Shown piece after piece: positions 50,111 to 58,180 of a stretch of 64,000 nt of DNA. Numbering within the stretch: the stretch's first letter is position 1; each line of letters starts with the position of its first letter. The stretch is taken from the NCBI GenBank assembly GCA_958295955.1, contig OY282420.1, positions 3,052,435 through 3,116,434 of the forward strand, read 5' to 3'. Below the pieces are notes generated by a model, which was given only the letters and a program-made list of their open reading frames with translations, made no database searches and was not told the origin of the DNA. A program made the translations under genes and the position numbers. The DNA comes from an uncultured Bryobacterales bacterium (lineage in GTDB: Bacteria > Acidobacteriota > Terriglobia > Bryobacterales > UBA6623).

Positions 50111-50641
50111 CTACATCAGCTTGGGGCCGGCCACGCGGCTGATCGTCGCCACGGCGTGAGCCTCCGCCGCTTGGCCCAGACCGATCGGCCCTATTCCCTC
50201 CGCGCTTTTCGCCTTGACGCTGACGGCTTCGCGGTCGATTTTCAGGATGCCGGCGACATTCCTGCAGATAAGCTCGCGGTACGGCAGAATTTTCGGTCTT
50301 TCGATAACGATCACCGTGTCCACGTTGACGATCCGCCAGCCGTAGCCTTCGAGCAACTCCCTCGCGTGCCGCAGAAAGATCGAGCTGTCGGCGTCTTTCC
50401 ACTGATCGTCGGCAGACGGAAAAATTTCTCCGATGTCGCCCATCGATGCCGCGCCCAGCAGGGCGTCGGTGACGGCGTGCAGCAGAATGTCTGCGTCGGA
50501 GTGCCCGGACAATCCCTTCTCGAAGGGAATTTCGATGCCCCCCAGAATCAGCTTCTTGCCGGCGGTCAGGCGGTGCAGGTCGTACCCCACGCCCATGCGA
50601 AACTCGCGCTGGTCGATGCTCGGGATAGGCGGCGCGCTCAC
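50111..50641 (-). CDS. ispF: 2-C-methyl-D-erythritol 2,4-cyclodiphosphate synthase
   Basis: The product has 176 residues. The metal-binding start MGVGYDLHRLTAGKKLILGG (Asp and His) and the second block GLSGHSDADILLHAVTDALL are intact, as is the C-terminal KAKSAEGIGPIGLGQAAEAH motif. The enzyme closes the cyclodiphosphate ring in the non-mevalonate isoprenoid pathway. Its start overlaps the end of ispD (ATGA), and the upstream enzyme's product leads towards its substrate. About ten extra N-terminal residues (MSAPPIPSIDQRE) precede the usual start; an internal in-frame ATG (MGVGYD) is an alternative. Confidence 0.94.
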   Translation of the reverse strand: MSAPPIPSIDQREFRMGVGYDLHRLTAGKKLILGGIEIPFEKGLSGHSDADILLHAVTDALLGAASMGDIGEIFPSADDQWKDADSSIFLRHARELLEGYGWRIVNVDTVIVIERPKILPYRELICRNVAGILKIDREAVSVKAKSAEGIGPIGLGQAAEAHAVATISRVAGPKLM

Positions 50642-51357
50642 GTTCGGGTCGCCCGCCTTTCTTCGTCGTAGAAGAGTTGCGCCAAGGCCAAATCGCCGGG
50701 GCGGGTGATCTTGATATTGCGGTCGCTCCCGCGCATGACGTGGACGTCGGCGTTCAGGTGCTCCACCAGAGCCGCTTCGTCGGTGCCGAGGAATCCATCG
50801 CGTTGCGCATTGTCGAAGGCGCGGTCGAGCAGCTCCTTGCGGAAAACCTGCGGCGTTTGCGCCAGCATGATCCGCTCGCGCGGCAACGTCGCTTCGATCG
50901 TGTTGCGCCTGACTTGCTTGACCGTTTCCATCGCGGGCATGCCTAGAATCACGGCGCCGGACTCGGCGGCTTTGGCGATCGCCGCTTCGATCAGATCGAC
51001 CGGGACAAAGGGGCGGACTCCATCGTGAACCGCGACGATGTCGATGCCTTCCGAAACGGCGTTAAGTCCGTTGCGCACAGACTCCTGCCGGTTGCGGCCG
51101 CCGGCGACCGAGCGGATGCTCTTTGCGCCTCCTTCCGCGGCCAGGCCGCCGGCAACGGTCGAGACATCTTCCGCGGGAACGACAACGAGGATTTCTTCGA
51201 CGCTCGGAGCGGCGAGAAATTTGCGGACGGCATGCGTCAGGATAGACACGCCGCCGAGCAGCATGAACTGCTTGCGGCCGGTTCCGAACTGCTCGCGGGC
51301 ATCCTTGCCCATCCGCGTCCCAAGCCCCGCTGCCGGGAGTATCGCCGCGACTCTCAT
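50638..51357 (-). CDS. ispD: 2-C-methyl-D-erythritol 4-phosphate cytidylyltransferase
   Basis: The product has 239 residues. The nucleotidyltransferase P-loop-like start is ILPAAGLGTRMG, with a Lys in GRKQFMLLGGVSILTHAV. AVHDGVRPFVPVDLIEAAI and the later DEAALVEHLNADVHVMRGSD are family hallmarks. It makes CDP-methylerythritol from MEP and CTP. It forms a minus-strand operon with yacL (upstream, 9-bp gap) and ispF (4-bp overlap). Confidence 0.94.
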   Translation of the reverse strand: MRVAAILPAAGLGTRMGKDAREQFGTGRKQFMLLGGVSILTHAVRKFLAAPSVEEILVVVPAEDVSTVAGGLAAEGGAKSIRSVAGGRNRQESVRNGLNAVSEGIDIVAVHDGVRPFVPVDLIEAAIAKAAESGAVILGMPAMETVKQVRRNTIEATLPRERIMLAQTPQVFRKELLDRAFDNAQRDGFLGTDEAALVEHLNADVHVMRGSDRNIKITRPGDLALAQLFYDEERRATRT

Positions 51358-51366
51358 GAAGCCGAA

Positions 51367-52509
51367 TTAACGCCCGGCATGCTCGGTCCTGTGATATCGC
51401 GAGCGGTGCGTTCCCGGCCGTCGAGCGTCGGGCGCGTCCAACTCTTCGACCGGATCATCGGGCTGTTGGGGGCTCGCTTGCCGCAGCTTCTGACCGCCGC
51501 CGGCAGGCGGCCGATGCGCGGCGCCGCGCTCGTCGTAGCGGCCGAAAATCATTTTTCCGGCCGTCGTTTGCAGCACGCTCGTGACGGAAATCTCGATTTT
51601 CTTCGAGATCTGCTTCCTGGCGTTGTCCACGACCACCATCGTGCCGTCGTCGAGATAGGCGACGCCCTGGTTGTACTCCTTGCCCTCTTTGATGATGAAG
51701 ACTTGCATCGTTTCGCCGGGGAGCACGACCGGCTTCAGGGAGTTGGCGAGCTCGTTCAAATTGAGAATCGAAACGCCGTGCAGGCGCGCGACCTTGTTGA
51801 GGTTGAAGTCGTTGGTCACGATTGTCCCCTCGGTCTCCTTGGCCAACTCGATGAGCTTGAGGTCCACTTCCTTGAACAGGGGGTAGTCGTTTTCGACGAT
51901 CGAAACGTCGACGTTCGGGGTGTTCTGGATGCGCTGGAGAATGTCGAGTCCCCGGCGGCCGCGGTTGCGGCGGGAGCTGTCGGACGAGTCGGCTATGGTT
52001 TGCAGCTCCCACAGCACGAACTGCGGGATGACCAGGGTTCCCTCGATAAAGCCCGTCTCGGCCACGTCGGCGATGCGGCCGTCGATGATGACGCTGGTGT
52101 CGAGAATCTTGGAAGTGAAAGAAGGCTGCCGCTCTTCGGCTGCGTCTCCGGCGATTTTTCCTGCGAGCAGCGCGTCCCCTTTACGCCCCCCCAGCAGCAA
52201 GCCCAGGTACGCCGCCGGCAGAAGAACGCTGAGTTGAACGTAGGATGCTCCCGCTGAATCGATTGCCGCGCCGGCGGCGAGAGATAGCGGATAAGCCGCC
52301 AGTATGCCCACGATCAGCCCCGCGGCGGCGCCGATGAGCCGTTGAGGCGCAACGCGATGGAGGCGTATCTCCAAAAAGATCGCCGCGGCGGCGAGCAGCG
52401 CGCCGAGCGCGCTGGCGGGGAGCGGCCCCAGCCCGAACGGTTCGAAGGCAAAAGACAGCAGCGCGAAGCCCGCGGCAAAAACGACTCGAAAGCCCCACAG
52501 TTCCTTCAC
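51367..52509 (-). CDS. PIN-TRAM domain membrane protein, YacL family
   Basis: The product has 380 residues with a GTG start at 52509. Three or four membrane segments lie in the first ~110 residues (VVFAAGFALLSFAFEPFGL, ALGALLAAAAIFLEI, LIGAAAGLIVGILAAYPLSL, LLPAAYLGLLLGG). The PIN nuclease domain follows (~135-255) with acidic residues in ILDTSVIIDGRIADV and EGTIVTNDFNLNKVA. A TRAM domain follows (~275-330, GETMQVFIIKEGKEYNQGVA). A proline/arginine-rich tail of ~45 residues is unusual. YacL proteins commonly precede ispD-ispF in bacteria; the RNA target is not known. It heads this operon. Confidence 0.88.
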   Translation of the reverse strand: MKELWGFRVVFAAGFALLSFAFEPFGLGPLPASALGALLAAAAIFLEIRLHRVAPQRLIGAAAGLIVGILAAYPLSLAAGAAIDSAGASYVQLSVLLPAAYLGLLLGGRKGDALLAGKIAGDAAEERQPSFTSKILDTSVIIDGRIADVAETGFIEGTLVIPQFVLWELQTIADSSDSSRRNRGRRGLDILQRIQNTPNVDVSIVENDYPLFKEVDLKLIELAKETEGTIVTNDFNLNKVARLHGVSILNLNELANSLKPVVLPGETMQVFIIKEGKEYNQGVAYLDDGTMVVVDNARKQISKKIEISVTSVLQTTAGKMIFGRYDERGAAHRPPAGGGQKLRQASPQQPDDPVEELDAPDARRPGTHRSRYHRTEHAGR

Positions 52510-52643
52510 GCTTTCATCCCCCGACCGCCGCCGCGGAGAAGCCGTCGCTCAGGGGAGCCTGTCATGGTGTTCACAAGTCGTATGTCTATGGACGGACAGT
52601 ATGCCGCCGCCCCGGCCGCTGCGCGTCCGGCTCGCTTGCGCGC

Positions 52644-53537
52644 TCAAGCCTCGAGGGCCTGCTTGCAGTAATTGAAACACTTCCTGACCTCGGCAACCGT
52701 ATCGGCGCCTTTGTATTCGTACTCGATGTCGGCCGGGATATTGAAGTTGCGGTCGCGCAACAAATGCAGCACTTCGGTGATGGGCGTGTCCCCCTCGCCG
52801 AATTCCACGTTCTCGCCCTGGTTGCGCTTGCGGTCTTTGATGTGCAGAGCGACGATGTTTCCGTGGTGGCGCTCGATGTAGTCGACGGGGTCGAATCCGG
52901 CGGCGACGAAGTGCCCGATATCGAGGTTGACCGCGATATGGTCGGCGCCCATTCGCGCCGCTTCGAAGTCCTTGGGCGTGGCGAACTCGTTTTCGCGGAT
53001 CCTGGAGTGATTGTGCATGCCGACCGGTATGTTGTACCGCTTGGCGTACCGGTCGACGCGCTTCGACACGGAGACGTGGCCGGAGGCGGTAATCACCCGC
53101 GCGCCGAGCGCCTTGGCCATTTCGAAGCCGCGTTCGATTTCTTCGTCGGTGAAGTCGTCTCTGAAGCTGTAGTTATAGGCGTAAAGGTCGATCCCGGCTT
53201 CATGGCAGGCCCGGCCGACCTTTTCGTATTTCGAGAGCGGCGCCGTCAGGCGGTATTCCCTGAGCTTCGCCCGGCCGTTCTTTGCGCCGCGGGTTTCGCG
53301 CAGAGGCTCCATGTGGCCGCTCCACAACTCGCATAGGCCGAAGCCGATCTCTTTCATTGCGGCGATGGCCTCTTCGACGGGGCGGTCGCGGAAGCTGTAG
53401 CTCTGCGCGCCCACCGTTACTCCGTTGAAAGTGGAGTTGTTGGCTTCGTGCGCGGCGGCGCGGTTTGCCGCGGTCAGTCCGACGGCGCCGGTGAAAACAG
53501 TTTGCGTGAAGTGTCTGCGGGTCGTTTTGCGGGTCAT
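52644..53537 (-). CDS. Exported sugar phosphate isomerase/epimerase-like TIM-barrel protein
   Basis: The product has 297 residues. The N-terminus TRKTTRRHFTQTVFTGAVGL is a twin-arginine signal. The xylose-isomerase-like TIM barrel (AP endonuclease 2 fold) shows FGLCELWSGHMEPL, AGIDLYAYNYSFRDDF, VGMHNHSRI, ADHIAVNLDIGHFVAAGFDP and IVALHIKDRKRNQGENVEFG. Metal-binding Glu/His/Asp residues of that fold are visible. The enzyme likely acts on a sugar derivative in the periplasm, consistent with the other exported glycan genes. It is divergent from a second, cytoplasmic member of the same superfamily at 53657. Confidence 0.8.
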   Translation of the reverse strand: MTRKTTRRHFTQTVFTGAVGLTAANRAAAHEANNSTFNGVTVGAQSYSFRDRPVEEAIAAMKEIGFGLCELWSGHMEPLRETRGAKNGRAKLREYRLTAPLSKYEKVGRACHEAGIDLYAYNYSFRDDFTDEEIERGFEMAKALGARVITASGHVSVSKRVDRYAKRYNIPVGMHNHSRIRENEFATPKDFEAARMGADHIAVNLDIGHFVAAGFDPVDYIERHHGNIVALHIKDRKRNQGENVEFGEGDTPITEVLHLLRDRNFNIPADIEYEYKGADTVAEVRKCFNYCKQALEA

Positions 53538-53592
53538 GGCGGGCGTGTTCGTATCTCTCCTATTCTTCTTCTGCCGGAAGGCGGCGCAATCT

Positions 53593-53656
53593 CCCTATAG
53601 TACCGTTTCCGGGATCGTTTTGGGGAATATCGAGCGAAACACGATACCCTATAGTA
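53593..53656 (+). promoter_or_regulatory. Paired CCCTATAGTA repeats in a divergent promoter
   Basis: CCCTATAGTA occurs at 53593-53602 and again at 53647-53656, directly before the GTG at 53657. Each contains the palindrome CTATAG and a TATAGT -10-like hexamer. They may be duplicated -10 elements or operator half-sites controlling the two divergent TIM-barrel genes. Confidence 0.4.
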
Positions 53657-54514
53657 GTGAGAGCGAACGGTCCGTTCCGATTATCGGTTTGCAACGAGCT
53701 CTACGGCGAGGCGGATTTCGCGGCGGCTTGCCGTTCGATCAAGTCCGCCGGATGGGACGGGATCGAGATTGCGCCGTTCACTCTGCTGCCCGACGCCACG
53801 AAGCTCTCTGCGGCGCGGCGCCGGGAGATCCGCGACATCGTCGTTTCCGAGGGACTTGAATTCGTCGGGCTGCACTGGCTGACGGTCGGCCCGCCGGGCC
53901 TGCACGTAACGACTCCGGACGAGAAGGTTCGGGCGCATAGTTGGGAGTACGTGCGGGGGCTCGTTGACTTGTGCGCGGATTTACGCCCCGGCGGCGGAAC
54001 GGGCGGCGTGATGGTATTCGGCTCGCCCGGCCAAAGGAAGACCGCCGGCGGACTGACAACGGCGCAGGCGGAGCAAAACTACATTGACGGGCTGCGTTCG
54101 ATCGTTGCCGATCTCGAAGCCGCCGGCGTGACTCTTTGCGTCGAAGCTCTGCCGGCTGCGCAGTGCGACGTGATCCTGACGCTCGACCGCGCCGCAGAGA
54201 TCGTCGAAACGATCGGCAGCGCGAACGTGCAGACGATGTTCGACGCGCATAATGCGGTCGATGAGGTCGAGCCGCACGCCGCTCTCGTTGCCCGGCACTG
54301 GCGCAAGATCCGCCACGTTCACGTCAATGAATTGGACGGCGGCTATCCCCGGCCGGGCGGGGGCTACGACTTCAAGCCGGTCCTTCAGATCGCCAAGGAC
54401 CGCGCCTTCGACGGATGGGTGTCGATGGAAGTTTTCGACTTCACTCCGGGGGCGGAAAAGATCGTGAACGAATCGATCGCTTATCTCCGGGCGGAGATCG
54501 ACCGCTTGCAATAG
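53657..54514 (+). CDS. Sugar phosphate isomerase/epimerase-like TIM-barrel protein, cytoplasmic
   Basis: The product has 285 residues with a GTG start at 53657, which abuts the second CCCTATAGTA repeat. Xylose-isomerase-like barrel motifs: LSVCNELYGEADFAAACRSI, SAGWDGIEIAPFTLLPD, LEFVGLHWLTVGPPGLHV, VTLCVEALPAAQCD (metal Glu), TMFDAHNAVDEVEPHAAL and IRHVHVNELDGGYPRPGGGY. The C-terminal strand has SMEVFDFTPGAEK with another metal Glu. There is no signal peptide. It may interconvert keto-sugars or related compounds (D-tagatose/psicose 3-epimerase-like or hydroxypyruvate isomerase-like). The exact substrate is unknown. Confidence 0.8.
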   Translation: MRANGPFRLSVCNELYGEADFAAACRSIKSAGWDGIEIAPFTLLPDATKLSAARRREIRDIVVSEGLEFVGLHWLTVGPPGLHVTTPDEKVRAHSWEYVRGLVDLCADLRPGGGTGGVMVFGSPGQRKTAGGLTTAQAEQNYIDGLRSIVADLEAAGVTLCVEALPAAQCDVILTLDRAAEIVETIGSANVQTMFDAHNAVDEVEPHAALVARHWRKIRHVHVNELDGGYPRPGGGYDFKPVLQIAKDRAFDGWVSMEVFDFTPGAEKIVNESIAYLRAEIDRLQ

Positions 54515-54528
54515 CCGGCCGCAGCCGC

Positions 54529-55008
54529 TCAGAACACCGTGAAACAGAAAACGTCGTTTCTGCCCTGGGGCGTCAGCCCGTATTCGCCCGCGGGCAGGCT
54601 GCCGTTGATGCGGATGCGCACTACCTTGCCCTCGATTCTTTCGATGTCGAGAAAGTAGGGCCTGGCCACGATCTTCTTCTTTTTGCGGTACAGAATTTCG
54701 CGGCGGCCCTTGACGACTTCGAAACCGTAGAGACGCAAGTCGGCGGGATCGATTTCGACCCACTCGAAGAGAAATTCCGGAGCGGCCAACGGCGTGCGCG
54801 CGCTTGAGGTTGCGCCGGGTACCCAGAACCGCAATTCGTTTTTCGTTTCTTCTTCGTTGGCGTCCAGCGGCTCGACTTCGATCAGCGAGCCGCCGTGAAT
54901 GATGTACGGCCGGTCGGGCTTTTCAGGATTGGGCAGTCCCAACCGGTTTGTATCCTGGGCCGCCGCCGCCGACAGGACCGCCAGTGCAAGAACCGTTGAC
55001 ATGCGCAT
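54529..55008 (-). CDS. Secreted protein of unknown function
   Basis: The product has 159 residues. MRMSTVLALAVLSAAAAQDT is a signal peptide. The mature protein is beta-rich without a family I recognise: PYIIHGGSLIEVEPLDANEE, FWVPGATSSARTPLAAPEFL, YGFEVVKGRREILYRKKKKI and RINGSLPAGEYGLTPQGRND. The ending GEYGLTPQG...FCFTVF is reminiscent of the last strands of an Ig-like or transthyretin-like fold, but this is only an impression. TAAAAT lies 6 nt before the ATG. It converges on the TIM-barrel gene and is divergent from the CNNM-type transporter gene. Confidence 0.65.
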   Translation of the reverse strand: MRMSTVLALAVLSAAAAQDTNRLGLPNPEKPDRPYIIHGGSLIEVEPLDANEEETKNELRFWVPGATSSARTPLAAPEFLFEWVEIDPADLRLYGFEVVKGRREILYRKKKKIVARPYFLDIERIEGKVVRIRINGSLPAGEYGLTPQGRNDVFCFTVF

Positions 55009-55014
55009 ATCAGA

Positions 55015-55020
55015 ATTTTA
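55015..55020 (-). promoter_or_regulatory. -10-like hexamer TAAAAT adjacent to start codon
   Basis: On the minus strand TAAAAT lies 6 nt before the ATG at 55008. It supports the longer MRMST start over the internal Met and suggests a leaderless transcript. Confidence 0.5.
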
Positions 55021-55103
55021 GCGGACGGCTTTGCCTTGGCGCGGCAACCGCTGCGCGGCGCCGTGATAAGATAGCCGGCTGTTCTCATCGGCTTCCCTTG
55101 TCA

Positions 55104-56450
55104 ATGGAAGACCTGCCTGCAACTCTCCGCCTCGTTGTTCTTGTTTTCCTGCTCGGCGTCAACGGTTTTTTTGCCGCGACCGAGGCGGCGTTGGTTTCCG
55201 TCCGGCATACGCGGATGCGGGAGTTGGCCCAGCGCGGAGACCGCAGCGCGCGGATAGTGCTGGAGCTGATCGAGTCTCCCGAGCGGATGCTGTCGGCCAC
55301 CCAGTTGGGGGTGACGCTGGCCAGCCTGGGATTGGGCTGGGCCGGCGAAAGCACGGTCTATCGGCTGCTGCAGCCGGTTTTCGCCTATTCGCCGCTCGCT
55401 TTGTCCGCGGGTGTCGAGCATCTGCTGGCGTTCGCGCTCGCGTTCCTGACGATTACCTTTCTCCACATGGTGCTGGGCGAGGTGGTCCCCAAGAATCTGG
55501 CGATCGAGCGCTCGGACCGCTTGGCGTTGACCATAGCTCCGGCGATGCAGTTGTTTATACGCGCGACCGGCTTCTTCGTGTCGCTCGTGAAGGGGTCGGC
55601 GGAAAGGATTTCACGGTTGATGGGGCTGAAGATTACCGGCGCGGACAAAGCCTATTCCGCCGAGGAACTGAAGCTGGTTGTTTCCGGCAGCAAGCTTCCG
55701 GGAGAAGCCGCCGAGCAGCAGCGCGACATGCTGCGCAGGGTCATCGATTTTTACGACTTGACCGTCCGCGAGGTGATGGTTCCTCGCAAGGACCTGGTCT
55801 CGCTGCCCGTGGAATCGACCGTTGAGCGGGTCGTGGATTGCCTGGCGCGCAGCCGGCATTCGCGCATTCCCGTTTACCGCGGCTCGCCCGAACACATCGT
55901 CGGGGTGATTTACGCCAAGGAGATTTGGACGTATGTCCGGCAGGCGTGCCGCCGGCAGTCCCTCGCCCGCCCGTTCCCGCCTTTCCGCATGCAGTCGTTC
56001 GTCAGGGATGTCGAGTTCGTGCCGGAAACCAAAGACTTGTTCCAGTTGCTCGAGGAGTTTCAGAAGCGGCGTCATCAGTTGGCCGCCGTCGTCGATGAGT
56101 TCGGCACCGTTGTCGGCATCGTGACGGTGGAGGATGCGATCGAACAGATTGTCGGTGAGATTCGCGAGGAGCATGAGCCGCCGGATCCGCTTGCGTCGGG
56201 CGGAGTTGTCGAGTTGGACGGCATTACGAATATCGTCGACTTGGAGAACCGCTATGGCATCGAGTTGCCGTCCGATGCGGGCTTCGAGACGCTGGCCGGT
56301 TTTCTGCTGAGCCGACTGGGGCATATTCCCTCGGAAGGCCGGTATGTCGAGTACGAGGGCCGGCGGTATTCGATCGTGGCCATGGACGCCAACCGCGTTG
56401 CCGCGGTGCGTATCGAACCGCTCGAGCCGGAGGGCGGGGACAGTGCATAG
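55104..56450 (+). CDS. CNNM/CorC-type membrane protein with CBS pair (hemolysin-like family)
   Basis: The product has 448 residues from the ATG at 55104; the open frame extends upstream but lacks coding character there. DUF21 membrane domain (~1-195): LVVLVFLLGVNGFFAATEAA, VEHLLAFALAFLTITFLHMV, LGEVVPKNLAIERSDRLALT. CBS pair (~205-330): VREVMVPRKDLVSLPVESTV and QLAAVVDEFGTVVGIVTVED. C-terminal CorC_HlyC domain (~350-430): FETLAGFLLSRLGHIPSEGR. The family includes magnesium/cobalt efflux proteins; the hemolysin name is historical. Ion specificity is not predictable here. Confidence 0.9.
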   Translation: MEDLPATLRLVVLVFLLGVNGFFAATEAALVSVRHTRMRELAQRGDRSARIVLELIESPERMLSATQLGVTLASLGLGWAGESTVYRLLQPVFAYSPLALSAGVEHLLAFALAFLTITFLHMVLGEVVPKNLAIERSDRLALTIAPAMQLFIRATGFFVSLVKGSAERISRLMGLKITGADKAYSAEELKLVVSGSKLPGEAAEQQRDMLRRVIDFYDLTVREVMVPRKDLVSLPVESTVERVVDCLARSRHSRIPVYRGSPEHIVGVIYAKEIWTYVRQACRRQSLARPFPPFRMQSFVRDVEFVPETKDLFQLLEEFQKRRHQLAAVVDEFGTVVGIVTVEDAIEQIVGEIREEHEPPDPLASGGVVELDGITNIVDLENRYGIELPSDAGFETLAGFLLSRLGHIPSEGRYVEYEGRRYSIVAMDANRVAAVRIEPLEPEGGDSA

Positions 56451-56523
56451 CAAGACTGCCGGCGCAGCGGGTTGCGGAATCCATTTTTTCCCGCGCAAGA
56501 AGCGGATGCGGTTTTAGCGCGGC

Positions 56524-57264
56524 GTGGCCTATACGATATACGACGATTTCGCGTGGTTCTTCGACCGTTACTGGGCGGACGAGTTTTTGGAAGACGTTCG
56601 CGAGGGCTTCGAGAGTTTCTTTTTGCCGCGGCTGCCGCCGGGCTCGCGGGTGCTCGACGTATGCTGCGGCACGGGACAACTGGCGCGGCTGTTGTGCGCG
56701 CGGCGTTTCGAGGTGGTGGGCGTTGACGGCTCGCAAGAGATGCTGGCGCTTGCCCGCAAGAATGCGCCGGGAGCGCAATTCGAGCAGTCCGACGTGCGCG
56801 GCTCGGCGCCGGCAGGGCCGTTCCGCGCGGCGGTTGCGCTGTTCGACAGCGTCAATCACTTTGCTTCTCGCGGCGAGGTCGGCGCGGTGTTTCGGAATGT
56901 TTTCAAGGCGCTCGAACCCGGCGGCTTGTTCCTGTTCGACGTGAATACGCAAGAGGGTTTCCAGGAGGCCGCTGCCGAGACCTATGCGGATGTCGAGACG
57001 CAGCGCGTGTGCGTGGTCAAGACACGGTTCGACCCGGATGCCGGGCGCGGGGCGTCCGCAGTCACGCTGTTTCGCCTGCAGGACGGCAGATGGCGCCGCC
57101 GGGATTTCGAGATCGAGGAATTCCTGCACGACGCGCGCGTTCTGGAAGAAACTCTCCGCGAGGTCGGTTTCGTTGACTTGGAAGTTCTGTCGGCCGAAGA
57201 CGACTTCGGCATGCGGCGCGGCTGCGGGCGGGTATTTTTTCTGGCGGCGAAGGCGCGGCGCTGA
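56524..57264 (+). CDS. Class I SAM-dependent methyltransferase
   Basis: The product has 246 residues with a GTG start. Motif I is SRVLDVCCGTGQLARLL near 42-58, followed by VVGVDGSQEMLALARKNAPG and FRAAVALFDSVNHFASRGEV (motif IV region). The N-terminal YTIYDDFAWFFDRYWADEFL is characteristic of small-molecule methyltransferases of the Methyltransf_25 group. The substrate is unknown. It lies 73 bp after the CNNM gene and 67 bp before the SDR gene, all on the plus strand. Co-transcription is possible. Confidence 0.82.
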   Translation: MAYTIYDDFAWFFDRYWADEFLEDVREGFESFFLPRLPPGSRVLDVCCGTGQLARLLCARRFEVVGVDGSQEMLALARKNAPGAQFEQSDVRGSAPAGPFRAAVALFDSVNHFASRGEVGAVFRNVFKALEPGGLFLFDVNTQEGFQEAAAETYADVETQRVCVVKTRFDPDAGRGASAVTLFRLQDGRWRRRDFEIEEFLHDARVLEETLREVGFVDLEVLSAEDDFGMRRGCGRVFFLAAKARR

Positions 57265-57331
57265 GGCCGGGCCGTTGTCCCCCATGCCGATGTCGCGCCG
57301 CGGGCGCCGGAGACATTATCATGTCAAGACA

Positions 57332-58150
57332 ATGCGTTTATTGAATGGGAAAACCGCGATCGTTACCGGTTCCGGCCGAGGGATTGGGCGCACCGTCGCC
57401 AAATTATTGTCCGCGCACGGCGCGCATGTCGTGGTCAACGATCTCGACGAGGGTCCGGCCAATGAGGCCGCCGAGGAACTGCGCGGCGCCGGAGGCGAAG
57501 TCGCCGTCTGCGCCGGGAGCGTCACCGAACCGGGTTTCCCCAGAGAGCTGGTGCGCACGGCGCTCGATTCCTTCGGCGCAATCGACATCATCGTCAACAA
57601 CGCCGGCTATACTTGGGACGGCGTGATTCACAAGATGAGCGACGAGCAATTCGACGCCATGCTCGACGTGCATTTGAAAGCGCCGTTTCGGATCGTGCGC
57701 GCTGCGGCGCCGTTCCTGCGCAGTTCGGCGAAGATCGCCGTCGAAGCGGGCGGTGCGCCCCCTTGCCGCAAGATCGTCAACGTCAGCTCGACCAGCGGCG
57801 TGGCGGGCAACGCGGGGCAGATCAACTACGCCGCCGGCAAAATGGGCATCGTCGGTATGACCAAGACCATCGCCAAGGAGTGGGGCCGCTTCAACATCTG
57901 CTGCAACGCCGTGGCCTACGGTTTCATCGAGACGCGCCTGACGCAGGCGAAAGAAAACGATGACCGGACATCGGCCGGCGTAGCGCTGGGAATTCCCCGG
58001 GCGCAGCGCGATGCGGCAATGAATTTTATTCCTCTGCGCAGGCTCGGCACGCCCGAAGACGCCGCCGGCCCGGTGCTGTTCCTGGCGTCGCCTTTGTCGG
58101 ATTACGTGACCGGGTCAGTGGTCCTGGTCACGGGCGGCAGCGTCGTATAG
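57332..58150 (+). CDS. Short-chain dehydrogenase/reductase, FabG-like
   Basis: The product has 272 residues from the ATG at 57332 (MRLLNGKTAIVTGSGRGIGR); the long open frame upstream is the shadow of the preceding gene. Classical SDR features: the TGSGRGIGR cofactor loop, NNAG near 89-92, IVNVSSTSG with catalytic Ser, and the YAAGK pair Tyr166/Lys170. An insertion of ~15 residues (SSAKIAVEAGGAPPCRK) before the Ser strand and ~25 residues after the active site (KENDDRTSAGVALGIPRAQR) make it longer than FabG. The ending DYVTGSVVLVTGGSV is typical. It reduces or oxidises a hydroxy/keto substrate with NAD(P); which one is unknown. Confidence 0.87.
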   Translation: MRLLNGKTAIVTGSGRGIGRTVAKLLSAHGAHVVVNDLDEGPANEAAEELRGAGGEVAVCAGSVTEPGFPRELVRTALDSFGAIDIIVNNAGYTWDGVIHKMSDEQFDAMLDVHLKAPFRIVRAAAPFLRSSAKIAVEAGGAPPCRKIVNVSSTSGVAGNAGQINYAAGKMGIVGMTKTIAKEWGRFNICCNAVAYGFIETRLTQAKENDDRTSAGVALGIPRAQRDAAMNFIPLRRLGTPEDAAGPVLFLASPLSDYVTGSVVLVTGGSVV

Positions 58151-58171
58151 ACGAGACCGCCGCTCGGCTAC

Positions 58172-58177
58172 TAAAAT
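58172..58177 (+). promoter_or_regulatory. -10-like hexamer TAAAAT adjacent to start codon
   Basis: TAAAAT ends 3 nt before the ATG at 58181. It lies 22 bp after the SDR stop, with no Shine-Dalgarno. Confidence 0.5.
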
Positions 58178-58180
58178 ACG

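Noticed and set aside
47126-50671. ~1180-codon open frame on the plus strand
   Set aside because: Antisense shadow of the 1015-residue cytochrome/LamG protein and ispF. Composition is unlike a real protein.
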